A stretch of DNA of 64,000 bases from Cyathus striatus. Taxonomy: Eukaryota; Basidiomycota; Agaricomycetes; Agaricales; Nidulariaceae. The stretch spans positions 1,116,001 to 1,180,000 of the forward strand of contig JAOVFP010000013.1 in NCBI GenBank assembly GCA_025738555.1, read 5' to 3'. The notes beneath the pieces were generated by a model. The model was not told the DNA's origin and did no database searches. It worked only from the letters and a program-made list of their open reading frames with translations. This document shows positions 46,401 through 57,303 of this stretch, piece after piece (positions within the stretch are counted from its first letter, which is position 1; each line of letters opens with the position of its first letter). A program made the position numbers and the translations under genes.

Positions 46401-48157
46401 GGGGGCTAGTGGTTTTTAACGGTACTGCGCGGTACACTGCACGGTACTGTACGGTACTATTTACGGTATGCACGGTACAGCGCACGGTACTTTTCTGGTA
46501 GTGCACGGTACAATGTATGGTACTTTCCTGATAATGCAATTTGGCTGAGTACTACATGTATGATATTATAAATGATGTATAAAAAATTAAGAAAGCAAGA
46601 ACAACCTATATACTACAGTAATAGGTGGTGACATATAACATTTATTCTAATTTCTAAGTACCATACATCAATTATGTGAGAAAATTCTGCAATAAATGGA
46701 GTACCACATTAAAATTGTTGTATGGTACATCAACAACATGAGACAATCTCGCGATAATCGGAGTAACACTTCAAATTAATGTACCGTACAGCATTAAATC
46801 TTGTATTAATGTATGGTATATCAATGTTGATTCACACCAAATTTTATATTATATTCACAGCTAAAACTCATATTTCAACATACAACTAAGGCAATAATCT
46901 AAATTATAAAAGATCCCACTCACAATTTCCCACACCACCGCTTATTATATCATGTTCCTATTTACTGCTGCCCGCCCCTCTTCCCACCCCCGCCGTCTTC
47001 TTAAAAACTCCCACGGTGGTCCTCGTTCATATAATTGACCTTCCATCAATTTTATAACTATTCAACAACACCTGCATGAATTATAATTATAGGATTCATT
47101 GTACAAAAATAATAATTATACCGAAGCAGAAATTTGAATTATTTCATAATTTTATAAGATCATACAGGCTACTATGTAAAAATGAATGTGCAACACATGT
47201 TCCAAAAAGATTCAAGAAAAAATAGTAGATATTGAGCTCAAAAATGCGAAATTACTTACTCATTGTTGAGCATGATGATGAGGAAGGGCGCCCATCAACA
47301 TATCATCCATCAAAATGTGCGACGGCCTTGAGAAAGTGTATTTGATGGCATTGATGGATGTCAGCGACAGTAGCTGCAAACATCGACAAAGGTGAGATAA
47401 TACGTGGGAAATGTTGAACAAGACAGAACCTTGAAGGAAATAGCGGGTGGGTGTAAGACAGAGGGGGAAAGTAGAGAGGCTACTGCACGGTACTATAGTA
47501 ATGCTGCACGGTACATTTACAACACTGCACGGTACTTTACGGTACTACTTTACGGTACTTTATTCATGAACGGTACTGTACGGTACAGATTTTTGTGCAC
47601 GGTATTTGCACGGTACGTGATTTTTGATGTGTACGGTACTTGTACGGTACATTGTGGCAGTGCACGGTACTTTCACGGTATGCACGGTACTTATGCACGG
47701 TACCACATTAAATAAATACATGTCATTACAATATATGAAACTTACAATTTTCTTCAAGTAAATCTTAATTCGAATTTTTGCGTTTTAATTGATGAGAAAT
47801 GTTATAATTATTAGTATCATGTGTGGTAAGCTCAATTGTACAGCAGCAATACCTAATTATACTATGAATACACTACTATACTTAAATTCATTGGGTATAT
47901 GAGGGCAAAGATGCAAGAAGAATCTTGATAGCCCATACATTATACCTTCATCAACCAATGTTATAGCATAATAAATAGGTATTTAATTGATTTTACATAG
48001 CTTATTTAGGTTACAATTTATACCGTAAATTAGTATCTGTTGTACAGCATGTACGGTATGCACGGTACATTTACGGTACTAATCAGTACTGCACGGTACA
48101 TGCACGGTACATCGAGTACCGTTCAGTACCGTGCGTACCGTCAAAAACTGTCGGCCC
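46401..48157. mobile_element. hAT-like non-autonomous element with ACGGTAC arrays (TSD TTGGTGAG)
   Basis: TTGGTGAG is present at 46393-46400 and 48158-48165, and the two gene halves rejoin exactly across it. Ends are GGGGGCTAGTGGTTTTTAACGG and, inverted, GGGCCGACAGTTTTTGACGG. ACGGTAC motifs are packed at 46418-46515, 47485-47702 and 48048-48145, about 30 or more in total, mostly as GCACGGTAC or TACGGTAC. The rest is AT-rich with no transposase. Repeated subterminal motifs of this kind are where hAT transposases bind in known elements. Confidence 0.87.
47485..47702. repeat. Internal ACGGTAC array
   Basis: About fifteen GCACGGTAC/TACGGTAC/TTACGGTAC units lie in one orientation in the interior of the element at 46401-48157; the right-end cluster (48048-48145) switches to GTACCGT near the terminus. 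Confidence 0.85.
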
Positions 48158-48620
48158 TTGGTGAGGGTGGGGCGGAGTTGGTTGGGGAGGATGGGGAGGG
48201 GGAGGGGGCGGTGTGTAGGCAGGGATGACAGGCTCGTATGCTGTCTGACCAGTTTGAATGGTTGGTAAGTCGCTTATTATTGTATTGATGATGAGTTTTG
48301 CTCCAAGTTGATCATTTTGTGAACAGGCCAATTACATTGGCCACAGCGGAACGGCACCTAATAGTTCATTCACGTTTTCGAACAGATGGCCAGGACCAGG
48401 CACCAGATGCTGTAAGACTCATGAAAATAAGGACTAAAAGAATTTATGTATTTCAAATATTATCTCTAAGCTTCATTCCACAAAATATCTGACCTGGAAT
48501 TCGAATATTTCAGATATATATATATAAACACCCCATAAAGATATAATTTTCAACATATTATCCTGATAAATTCTGTCTTCAGGAAACATCGATGAAGTAC
48601 ATTTCTGAGACCCGAGTTTC

Positions 48621-50456
48621 CTAGGCCAAGTATGCGCTCTCTTCTTCCCTGGATGTATTTGTTATGTTGCCTGGCTGGGCAAAGAAAATTGATCGAGACA
48701 CTGTTTGCGCAGTGACATTTGAACCCTCATCCAGCATTTGTCGAAGTCTCAATATCAATCGTGATCCCTAAATGTGCCATGGTAAATATATAATAATGAG
48801 AATTATTATGCTGACATACCGTAAATGACAGCATTGCAATATACCACCTGTTAATATGTTATTAATTAAATAACAGTTAGTCTTAATACATAGTTTGGAT
48901 ACATACGGTATGAAATAGTCTTCAATAGCAAGATCCAGTGCTTTCAGGTTCACTGAACTGAACGTTATAACAATTGTGAATACTGAAATACGTTAAGCAA
49001 CCTTCATGCGAGATTAATCCCGAATGAGTTTCTTACCTAGAAGGATTGAAAAATATAATGTTCCGTCTCGGATAAACGAGTTAAGAATTGGGAAAGTGTT
49101 TCGTTCACTCCGGATTACATTCCGTAGTCCTCCATGCGCATGGACAAGATTTGTGCCGACTTTAAAAATAGTTAGTAAAAATAAAGAAGCTGTTTTAAAG
49201 CGGTAAATGAATGCCTTTGGAACGAAGAAAAATCTAAACATACTATGTATACCAAGTGTCAGCCCAAAATATGCGGTTTGTAACACACTAAACAGTGTCT
49301 CGCCATACCCGAGCTGCCCACATCCCAATCCAGGAACAGCTATCGCAAACTTTGAATTAGAGATGGAAATTATAATTGTAGCAGTGAGTGCGAGCTATCG
49401 ATGATAGTTAGAGGTGGTCAGCTGACAGTGTTTGTTTAAGGACACGAACCGAGAACTGTGCTTATCATGGCCGCCAAAACGTCAAACTACACGTCGAATT
49501 GTAACAGACATAGACCTCACCCACTAAGCTGATTGCTAAAAGCAAGATAACTATCGAAATAAAAGAAAAAGTTTAGGTTGAAGTTGTCATTAGCAAGAAT
49601 AGGATGCTTACCTCGTTTATCGTATCCATAACAGGCACTTACTCGAAGCATGAAAATAAGGTCTGTAATGGTACCGAATATAATTATTCCCCCGCTATTA
49701 TAATGTCACTTTTCTTAGGAAATCAGAATTTACTAGAATGATATGTGCTTACAATCCATGATACCACGTGGTCGCCCGACAGCTATTGAGTCGGTCATAA
49801 AATGGTATAAACATCCGAGTGATATATATTTACATCTACATTTATAAGTAGCATTCAGTTCCAGAGTTAAGAAAAGAAGAAGAAAAAACAGGAAACAGCT
49901 TACAGCAAGTGATGCATTTCCAGCAACGCGATTATATGGTACTTGTGTGAAACCAAAATCAGATTATTAATTTGTTATTACTATTAATAGATGCATGAAC
50001 ATACAGATTATTTCGATTCTACCGTTTTCAAGAAGTGAGTGATGCTCGCCTAGTAATTGAAACTAACTTACAAAATATATAGGGGATAATAATAACGTGC
50101 AATGATGTACAGAATCTTGGGAGTTGACCACTTCATTCCTCTATAACGTAACATAGAGAATGTCATCACATGTTTGTCAAAAGTGCAATAATATTCATCT
50201 CACTTCCAAATGTATGTCACCTAATGAATACATAAAGATCAGATTCATAGGTAGTCTCGTAAGGTGACAATACACTATACCTCGTCAAAAATGCAGTAAA
50301 TTGTATCATATACAAGGAAGGTTAGAGCAGCAGCTGAATTGATATAGTAAAGGTCAAAACAAATAAAATCATATGCAGCCACATACTGAAGACCATATTT
50401 ATTTTCGCACTCGTATCAAAAATACGTGCTACATCGCTGGGCGAAAAACCATCCAT
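48621..50456 (-). CDS. DUF6533-type seven-transmembrane protein
   Basis: A many-exon gene, roughly 300 residues, with stop TAG at 48621. I start at the ATG at 50456 (MDGFSPSDVARIF); an upstream in-frame ATG at 50588 would give a low-complexity leader. The N-terminal DUF6533 pattern is clear across splices: AALTFLVYDTIYCIFDE, VTYIWK, GMKWSTPKILYIIARYYYP. Then follow FGTITDLIFMLRVSACYGYDKR, VILLLAIS, ATIIISISNSKFAIAVPGLG, FPILNSFIRDGTLYFSILL, DYFIP-WYIAMLSFT and the C-terminal GSRLILRLRQMLDE tail. Introns of about 50-70 bp have GT/AG ends; two middle junctions (about 49.75-50.05 kb) are less certain. The family is large in Agaricomycetes and its function is unknown. I see no stop or frameshift, which is notable given the repeats on both sides. 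Confidence 0.72.
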
Positions 50457-50588
50457 GTTGCCGTTGTATAGTGTGCTTGGTGATGGAAGTTGTGTGGTGT
50501 TGAGATTCAGATTCCGTTTCACAGACACGTATTTATGAGGATCTCTTCTGTGGAATGTAGATGAAGCTGAAGTTGCCTTTTTTACCAA

Positions 50589-51459
50589 TGCTGTTTAACC
50601 CATCAAGAGGCGCTCCATTGCACCATAAAAATACTTGTAAGCTGGGCTAGTTGGATGGGCATGTGGTGATGCAAGAGCAAATGTAATTGTGAATGCGCCT
50701 AATATGCTGTACAATGCAGTGCATCTAAGCTACTAGATGTACACACATCATACTTCTTAACTTTGAGTCATCATTTTGTGGAGTACGTAAAATGGTGACA
50801 ACGCAGTTATATCGGAGCATTTTCTGTCCAACACTTGTAAGTACTTATTATTACCTTACTTGACAAGGTGTCTCAGACCCCTAATTGCAAAGCATGTTTC
50901 ATCGAATCACTAGCATTCATTATGTGAATATAAAGGAGGTCCCACTCAGTAAAAAGATCAGTCTGACACTCGATGGGGTGCATCTGATATATCAATCAAT
51001 TTGCGAGTAGAACCTTATGTATCACTATCGTTAATAGCAAGTGGTGTCAATATATCAAATGTTATAATTACAAGAGGCTTCCTGCAAGCAAATATAGACA
51101 TGCCCATGCTATTCTAATCACACAGCTAGAATGTCCATGCTCGACGCTCACACTGCGCAACAACTGAGTAAACGAGGTCTTTACTTACTCCCCCACGCCC
51201 TTTTCACATGAAATTTAGATAGGGCCGTTTGGATTTCCCTATAAGGGGTTTACGGGTGGAGGCCTGTGACAATCTGTCACTGTCTGTCACTGGTCACAGA
51301 GAGAACATTGGAGAAACATAATGGGGTTATTCTAAGGTATGCTTAGTAGAAGGAGTTTTCTACGAACAGTACACAATTTTAGTCACACGCTCCAGTTACC
51401 ATTGAACAGAGGTTCTGACCGTCACACTCAGATAGGTCCGAACGGTTGGTCGAAATGGT
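50589..51459. other. Spacer between the DUF6533 gene and repeats
   Basis: AT-rich with normal CpG. CTGTCACTGTCTGTCACTGG at about 51.27 kb is a short direct repeat. No gene or RNA recognised. Confidence 0.4.
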
Positions 51460-52980
51460 ACAATACTATGTTCTAAAAATCATCAACCCACCATGTACTA
51501 ACTTGGTACTCACAAATAGTAAAACATCAAAGTACTATCTGCATCTAACAATAAGAAAAATGAAGATTGTATTGTCTAATTGTAGAGAGCCTGAGGCAGC
51601 TGTTAACGTTCAAATCACATGCGTAGTGTCGACAATCCAACTGCCCCACAAGACCCCACTATCCAAAACACAATTCTAACCCTATTACAACCAAGATCTA
51701 TCACGAATGGACAATGTATCGCGCGAAGAGTAGTAATAACAAATACGAAAGAAAGGATATAAACCAAGTATAAACAGTATAGAGTGTATAAGGTACATCG
51801 AAAGGAATGATAACATAGGTCTAATCATATCAAAGAAAGAAAGAGAACAATGAAAGAAAAGGAAGAAAAGGAAAATAAATCAACATCCTACAATTCCCAG
51901 TACCGATATGGAAGAACAGGTATTCCATGTCGACCTGTGAACCACCAGAAAAGGGATAGTGAAATACTGTAACCACCCCCGCCTCCTCCCATACAGCACA
52001 TTGCACGGGCCCCTACCCTACCGGACCCTCCCCAGCTCGACCCTTCATCCCCTCCATACTCCCACCACCGAGCAACATTGAATACCCCTGAAATTCATCC
52101 TCCTTCCGCGCAAGCACTGTCAATACTCCCAAACGCACTCTTGCTTCTAGAGCATCTGTGGATAATATAATGTTGATACAATAGGTCTAATGAAAATTAA
52201 TCCCGAAGATATGCATAACAAGAGCTGAAATGAGTACTCCATAGTAAAAAAACGATGAAAGTCCTACCTGAGCCTGCATTTTAATAAAAAAAACGGAAAT
52301 CAACTTCAGCACATGAGATCCCAAGGCAATTGAAATCAAAAGACTACAATTCTGTTGAGCCACAAGATCCACTAGTGCAAAATAAACACTACACTTGATC
52401 ACAATTAGAAATGATATTCGTATCAAATGAAAATACAAAAGGTGAAATACAAACCAAAATTCCATGCCCTAGTTAGTAAGTAGTCTTACTATGTAGGCAT
52501 TTAGAAAAAAAGGTTAATCAAATTTCAATAGATAAAACTTCGTGAATGTCCGATGCAACCTAATGGCAATCAATGGCAATATGTATAAGCATTGTATAAA
52601 TTATACTGGGAATGTCAGATATTCCGTCAAACCATGGACCCGCTGTACGAAACTAATCATTACGCCACTACCCCACAGTTCAACGACTCACTACATCACA
52701 AGTGTCAATTCAACAACCAGAAGGAATTGTATACGTACCCAAAATCAAAAAGAATTTGATCAAGACTGTCAAGGAAAGGTTATAACAGAATCCAGATTGC
52801 CAATATCAATTATTCTGATCAGCTATCGGACCTACTGTAGCTTGTACGAAATTAGCCTCTACGACATGAGTGCAGAGAAATTACAAGTACTTACTATGTT
52901 CTAAAATGTTGACATCAACCCACCATGTACTAACTTGGTGCTAACAAATAGTAGAACATCAAAGTACTATCTGTATCTAA
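51460..52980. repeat. Repeat modules M1 (end), M2, M3, M1
   Basis: The end of M1 (TACTATGTTCTAAAA) leads into M2 (from GAGCCTGAGGCAGCTG), M3 (about 52.12-52.5 kb, TTGCTTCTAGAGCATC) and a full M1 (52.5-52.95 kb). On the minus strand the M2/M3 join has the same short remnant of gene codons as at 40.15 and 43.5 kb. Confidence 0.82.
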
Positions 52981-53009
52981 CAATAAGAAAATGAAGATCA
53001 TACTATTAG

Positions 53010-53895
53010 AGCTTAGTAGAGAGCCTGAGGCAGTTGTGAATGTTCAAATCACATATGGATACCAGTCCACAATCCAACTGCCCCACAAGACCCCACTATC
53101 CAAAACACAATTCTAACCCTATCACAACCAAAATCCATCACAAATGGACGATGTATCGCACAAAGAGTAGTAATAACAAATACGAAAGAAAGTATATAAA
53201 CCGAGTATAAACAGTATAGAGTGCATAAGGTACATCGAAAGGAATGATAACATAGGTCTAACGATCTCATATCAAAGAAAGAAAGAGGAAAAGGAAAATA
53301 AAATCACAGCTTTAAGGAAGAAGTGCCGATATGAAAGAACAGGTCTTCCATGTCGGCTTGTGAATAATCAGAAATGGGATAGTGAAATAGCGTGTCAGCG
53401 CCTGCCTCACACAGCACACACAAAATATGCCCTCCCTCTCATAACCCCTCCATGCCCTCTCTTCCCCTCAACCTACACCAGCCAATGACATCTAATACCC
53501 CTCGAGCTCATCCTCCCTCCTAGCAAACATTAACACACCTATCGCACTCCTTCTCCTTGAGCGACTATAGTGCGTATAAAATCAATACCATATGTGTAAT
53601 GAAAATTAGTCTTCACGATATACATAAGAAGAGTTGACGTACTTTGGCCCACAGTAACAAAAATGTCGAAGTCCTGGACTTCTACCTTCATCTTATATTG
53701 ATAAAAAACGGAATGGAGTGGGTTCATGAAATACCCTCATGAAACCCAGGTGAAACCACATACTATAATTTCGTTGAGCCACAGGACTTGCTATGCAAAA
53801 CTAAACTGTACGCTTGATCACAACCAAAAATGATACTTGTATCGATAAAAGGAAAATAAAAAAATGGAAACCTAAATTCCATGATGTTAGAAAAA
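53010..53895. repeat. Repeat modules M2 and M3 variant
   Basis: M2 ends with a remnant of about 28 gene codons on minus (RRRSAIGVLMFARRDELEGY then TAG). The M3 variant (ATCAATACCATATGTGTAATG, GAGTTGACGTACTTTGGCCC) is the same version as in the CpG-poor block at 15.87-16.2 kb, so those two blocks share a more recent ancestor. Confidence 0.78.
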
Positions 53896-54820
53896 AGTTA
53901 ACCCACATAGTGTTATGAGAGTCCGAAGCAATTTTCATTAGCAATATGTACTTGGAAGTGCCGGCTGCGATGGCAGAAACCTTGCTTGCCGAAAGAAGGA
54001 GAGGAGGGAAAAGCGGGGACTTGAGTAATGTAAGGAATGGATGAGTTGTTTTGTGTGTTGTGTTGCAGTTGTCTCAAAAAGAGATGTCATTTAGTTGGTA
54101 GTGATTGATATGAGTAATTAAGTTACAGTGGAAATATATCAGAAAGATACATAACATGTTACTTTAAACTAAGTCATTTAAGCAAGAAACTGTCTCAAGT
54201 TATGAAAAGAAGGCAAACTGGCAAAGGTTGGGTTGACTTAAGGATGCACACAGTGGGTACAGTTTTTTGAAATCACACTTTTGCTGCCTGATGATTTTAG
54301 GAGGAGCAATGATAGTGTGAATAGCAAGTTGCAACTAATTTTGCTGAATAAACATCCCTGGCAGGTTCATTTATGGAAGCAGATTGATTCAATGTTTTTA
54401 CAGGTACATGATACAGAATTGATGGAGGAGGATGATAGACTGGAGGCACTAAATGAAAAGACTAAGCAGCAATGGGAAGAAATCAAGAGGAATAGAGAAA
54501 GAGAGCAGAATCCATAGTAGAAAGAGATCATATTATCATACATAACCGAACAACACACAGCCCATGTAAAGGTGTCTGGAGGAAAAATAACAAGAAAATT
54601 AAAAAGTGCTCTGGGAGTAAATGTATCTAGGAGGGGAGACAGTTTGGGTGTTGAGATTCAGGAGGGCAGAAACAAAGGAAACAAAGAAAAAAAGGAAGAT
54701 TCAGAAAAAGTGCTGGAGATGAGATGAGCTGAGCTGAGCAGATAGTGGGCATGTGGCTGTGGGAAAAGTCACATGAAAGTCGAAAAGTGCAACCTATTTT
54801 CAACCAGGAGAGTACCTTGG
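53896..54820. other. Spacer with one 78-codon open frame
   Basis: A plus-strand frame at 54281-54517 encodes a charged, helix-prone peptide (LEALNEKTKQQWEEIKRN). It looks like a coding remnant, but no family was recognised and it has no clear splice context. The stretch has few CpG sites. Confidence 0.3.
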
Positions 54821-54829
54821 CAAGGCAGC

Positions 54830-55635
54830 GTCAGCTATTCCATCGAGTCATGGATCCACGATATGACATTGCTCACTACGTCACAAGTATCAATTCAACA
54901 ACCAGAAGGACTGTAAATTTGTACCTACTACCCAACAATCCAAAAAAACAGATTCAGATATAAGTAATAGAATACCAATAGAATACGGACAGATTGCCAA
55001 TGTCAATTATTCTGATTAGCCATCGGATCTGCTATAGCTTGTACGAAATTAGCCTCTATGACATGAGTGCAGAGAACTTACAAGTACTATGTACTGCTAC
55101 GTTCTAAAAAGTTGACATTAGTTTACACCCAGCATGTACTAGAGCCTGAGGCAGTTGTGAACGTTCAAATCACAATTGATACCATCCGCAATCCAACTGA
55201 CCCACAAGACCCGATATACAAAACACATCTCTAGGCCTTATCACTACCAAAATCAAACCACGAATGAACGATGTATCGCACGAAGAGTAGTAATAACAAA
55301 TACGAAAAGGATATAAACCGAGTATAAACAGTATAGAGTGTATAAGGTACATCGAAGGGAATGATAACATAGGTCTAACGATCTCATATCAACGAATGAA
55401 AGAGAATAGTGAAAGAAAGAAAGAAAAGAAAAAGAAAGACGACATCTCCCGAATTACAATAGACACGGAAGAACAGGTGTTCCATGCTGACTTGTGAACC
55501 ACCAGCAACGGGATAGTAAAATAGTGTATCCGCGCCCGCCTCCTCCGACAGCACACTCCCCTCATACTGACAAAATACATCCTCCCCCAGCTCAACCCCT
55601 CAACCACCCTCCACCAGCCAACGATCGCCCAAAGC
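54830..55635. repeat. Repeat modules M1 (part) and M2, 3' flank of the intact gene
   Basis: CGTCAGCTATTCCATCGAG to about 55.13 kb is M1; GAGCCTGAGGCAGTTGTGAA to the stop codon at 55636 is M2. This is the arrangement from which the other copies are most easily derived. Confidence 0.82.
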
Positions 55636-57303
55636 CTAATACCCCTCAAACTCATCCCCCCTCCTAGCAAGCATCAACGCACCCATCGCACTCCCCAACT
55701 TACTCCCGCTCCTCGAACGACTACTAAAGCCCGTAGATGGGAAGCTTCCTTCTCCTTTTCCTTCATCCCCATTTCCATTTGCGTTTCCCCCTTCGCCTTC
55801 GACGGTAGGCGCAGACGGACTACTAGGCGAATGAGCACTGGAAGATACACCCGATCGTGTCTGTGCAAAAGGCGAAGGGAGAGTAGTAGGCAAAGGCGGA
55901 ACTTCATCCTCTTTATTAAGCGAGTTGGTAGTCTGCGATTTAGACCTGGATCTGGACGGAGATCGGGGATGAAGAGATCCTGTCGTATCTCTCCTCTTCT
56001 TCTTCATGTTCTTCTCCGTCGTAGGCGATACCGGAGGCGGGGATAAAGGATCCATAGGCGACACCGGCCCCGATACCGAATTCGAATTCGAATGTGAGAG
56101 GGAGAGGGAAAAAGACGTAGTACTCGAATGCGATCCCTTAGATCTCGTCGAGCTCTCTGTCCCCGTTCCCGACGTAGTCGTCGTAGCATTCCGATTCATC
56201 CCACCAAGAGCAGGCCGATCGCTCACACTCAGACTCGTCCGACTTCTTGAATCTGATCCTCCGCCTGAGGGGCCTGGGTGTGAACGCACGGAGCGAGTGT
56301 ATACTATACCGTCTAGATCTGCTGCTTGTGCTTCGTCTTCGTGTATCTGCATTTCTTCTAGCGCTTGTGCGGGGGATTTAACGAGGGATCGAGGTCCACC
56401 CCTTCCACTTGCACTTGCACTACCAGATCCGGATCCGGATGCACTTCCTGTCCCTGTCCCCGTTCCGCTTCCACTTGCAGAACCTAGTGGAGAAGAAGTA
56501 GCAACACCACCACCGGACCCAATGAACCCTTCAAATTCCTCCCCATCTTGCATAGTGGAACGTTCCAGTGCAGCTGCAAGTCTGGCTTTTTCGAGCTTGC
56601 GCTCGTGTTTTTGTCTCTTGCGTTCGAGGCGTTCGGGGGATGTTTCGTTTGGATTGCGGGTTTTGTGTTTGTGTTTTTTGGAGGGGGTTGAGGGTGTACT
56701 AGGGGTTGAAGGTATAGTGGGGGATGGTTGGGAGGGGGCTGAGAAGTCGACGAGGGGTTGTGCGCCTGGTGCGTGGGACGGAGCGGAAGGTAATGATAAC
56801 GATAAATCAGCTATCAAGTCAATATCCAAAGGCGCAGCGTCCGAATCGAACGCTGCGCGTGTGGCAGTTTCATCCCCTTCACCTTCCCTACGACTTCGAC
56901 CAGCATACAAGGCCTCATCACCCCCCTCCAACCTCACACTCCGCCCAAAAAGACTCCACCCAAAAACTTGAATGCCTTCTCTATCTTTTTGTTTCCCCTT
57001 TCCCTTCCCTCTCCCTTTTGCTTTCCTCTTGAGCCGCTTGTGATTCTGGTTCTGCTGGCTATGCCGGGAAAGCATAGAAATAGCATCGTCCTCGTCGCTC
57101 CCGCTTCCGCTGGAGCTACGCAAGAGACCATTGAGCTCGTCGGGGCGTGCGCGCGGGACGCGGTTTATTGCGTCGTGAAAGCGCTGTGGGAGGAGTGTTG
57201 GTGAGGGTGGGGCGGAGTTGGTTGGGGAGGATGGGGAGGGGGAGGGGGTGTGTAGGCAGGGAAGACAGGCTCGTATGCTGTCTGACCAGGAGAAGCCTGA
57301 CAT
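55636..57303 (-). CDS. 555-residue low-complexity basidiomycete protein, intact copy
   Basis: One uninterrupted frame from ATG 57303 to TAG 55636. The N-terminus SDSIRACLPCLHT has two close cysteines that could be palmitoylated; it is followed by a Pro/Ser-rich stretch, PRARPDELNGLLRSS, an acidic SGSDEDD patch, a Lys/Arg-rich segment (KRLKRKAKGRGKGKGKQ), SDAAPLDIDLIADLS, a basic coiled-coil-like helix (LERKRQKHERKLEKARLAAALE), GEEFEGFIGSG, Ser/Gly/Thr repeats, a KKKRRD basic patch and the end ALMLARRGDEFEGY, which echoes the earlier EEFEGF. The N-terminal pattern resembles, from memory, a conserved uncharacterised basidiomycete protein; no function is known to me. Codons are C+G-rich with many CpG, opposite to the neighbouring repeats. 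Broken copies lie at 42.6, 44.8-48.3 and 59.95 kb. Confidence 0.68.
   Translation of the reverse strand: MSGFSWSDSIRACLPCLHTPSPSPSSPTNSAPPSPTLLPQRFHDAINRVPRARPDELNGLLRSSSGSGSDEDDAISMLSRHSQQNQNHKRLKRKAKGRGKGKGKQKDREGIQVFGWSLFGRSVRLEGGDEALYAGRSRREGEGDETATRAAFDSDAAPLDIDLIADLSLSLPSAPSHAPGAQPLVDFSAPSQPSPTIPSTPSTPSTPSKKHKHKTRNPNETSPERLERKRQKHERKLEKARLAAALERSTMQDGEEFEGFIGSGGGVATSSPLGSASGSGTGTGTGSASGSGSGSASASGRGGPRSLVKSPAQALEEMQIHEDEAQAADLDGIVYTRSVRSHPGPSGGGSDSRSRTSLSVSDRPALGGMNRNATTTTSGTGTESSTRSKGSHSSTTSFSLSLSHSNSNSVSGPVSPMDPLSPPPVSPTTEKNMKKKRRDTTGSLHPRSPSRSRSKSQTTNSLNKEDEVPPLPTTLPSPFAQTRSGVSSSAHSPSSPSAPTVEGEGGNANGNGDEGKGEGSFPSTGFSSRSRSGSKLGSAMGALMLARRGDEFEGY

Larger units (their letters stand above)
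44825..48252 (-). pseudogene. Inactivated copy of the 555-codon gene, split by a hAT-like element
   Basis: Minus-strand sequence from 46400 down to 44825 matches the gene at 55636-57303, and codons 5 to about 35 continue at 48166-48252, beyond a 1757-bp insertion at 46401-48157. Defects: the N-terminus lacks its ATG because homology begins at codon 5, the insertion splits the coding region, a TAA at about 45719 stands where the intact copy has CAA (ERSTM-Q-DGEEFEG), a TAG replaces Trp in FGWSLFG near 46150, and a frame change occurs around 45235-45290. Only the C-terminal 85 codons remain open at the end. Confidence 0.82.

Noticed and set aside
47404..47715. 103-codon Tyr/Arg-rich open frame
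   Set aside because: It is a translation of the ACGGTAC array and not a gene.
46418..48145. ACGGTAC repeats as telomeric or centromeric repeats
   Set aside because: They lie inside a 1757-bp insertion with defined inverted ends and an 8-bp target duplication in a gene copy.
56006..56971. Long plus-strand open frame (321 codons) opposite the 555-codon gene, and the similar one at 45432-46166
   Set aside because: Both are antisense to the minus-strand gene copies and arise from its Ser/Arg-rich, stop-poor composition. The plus frame has no start context or motif of its own.
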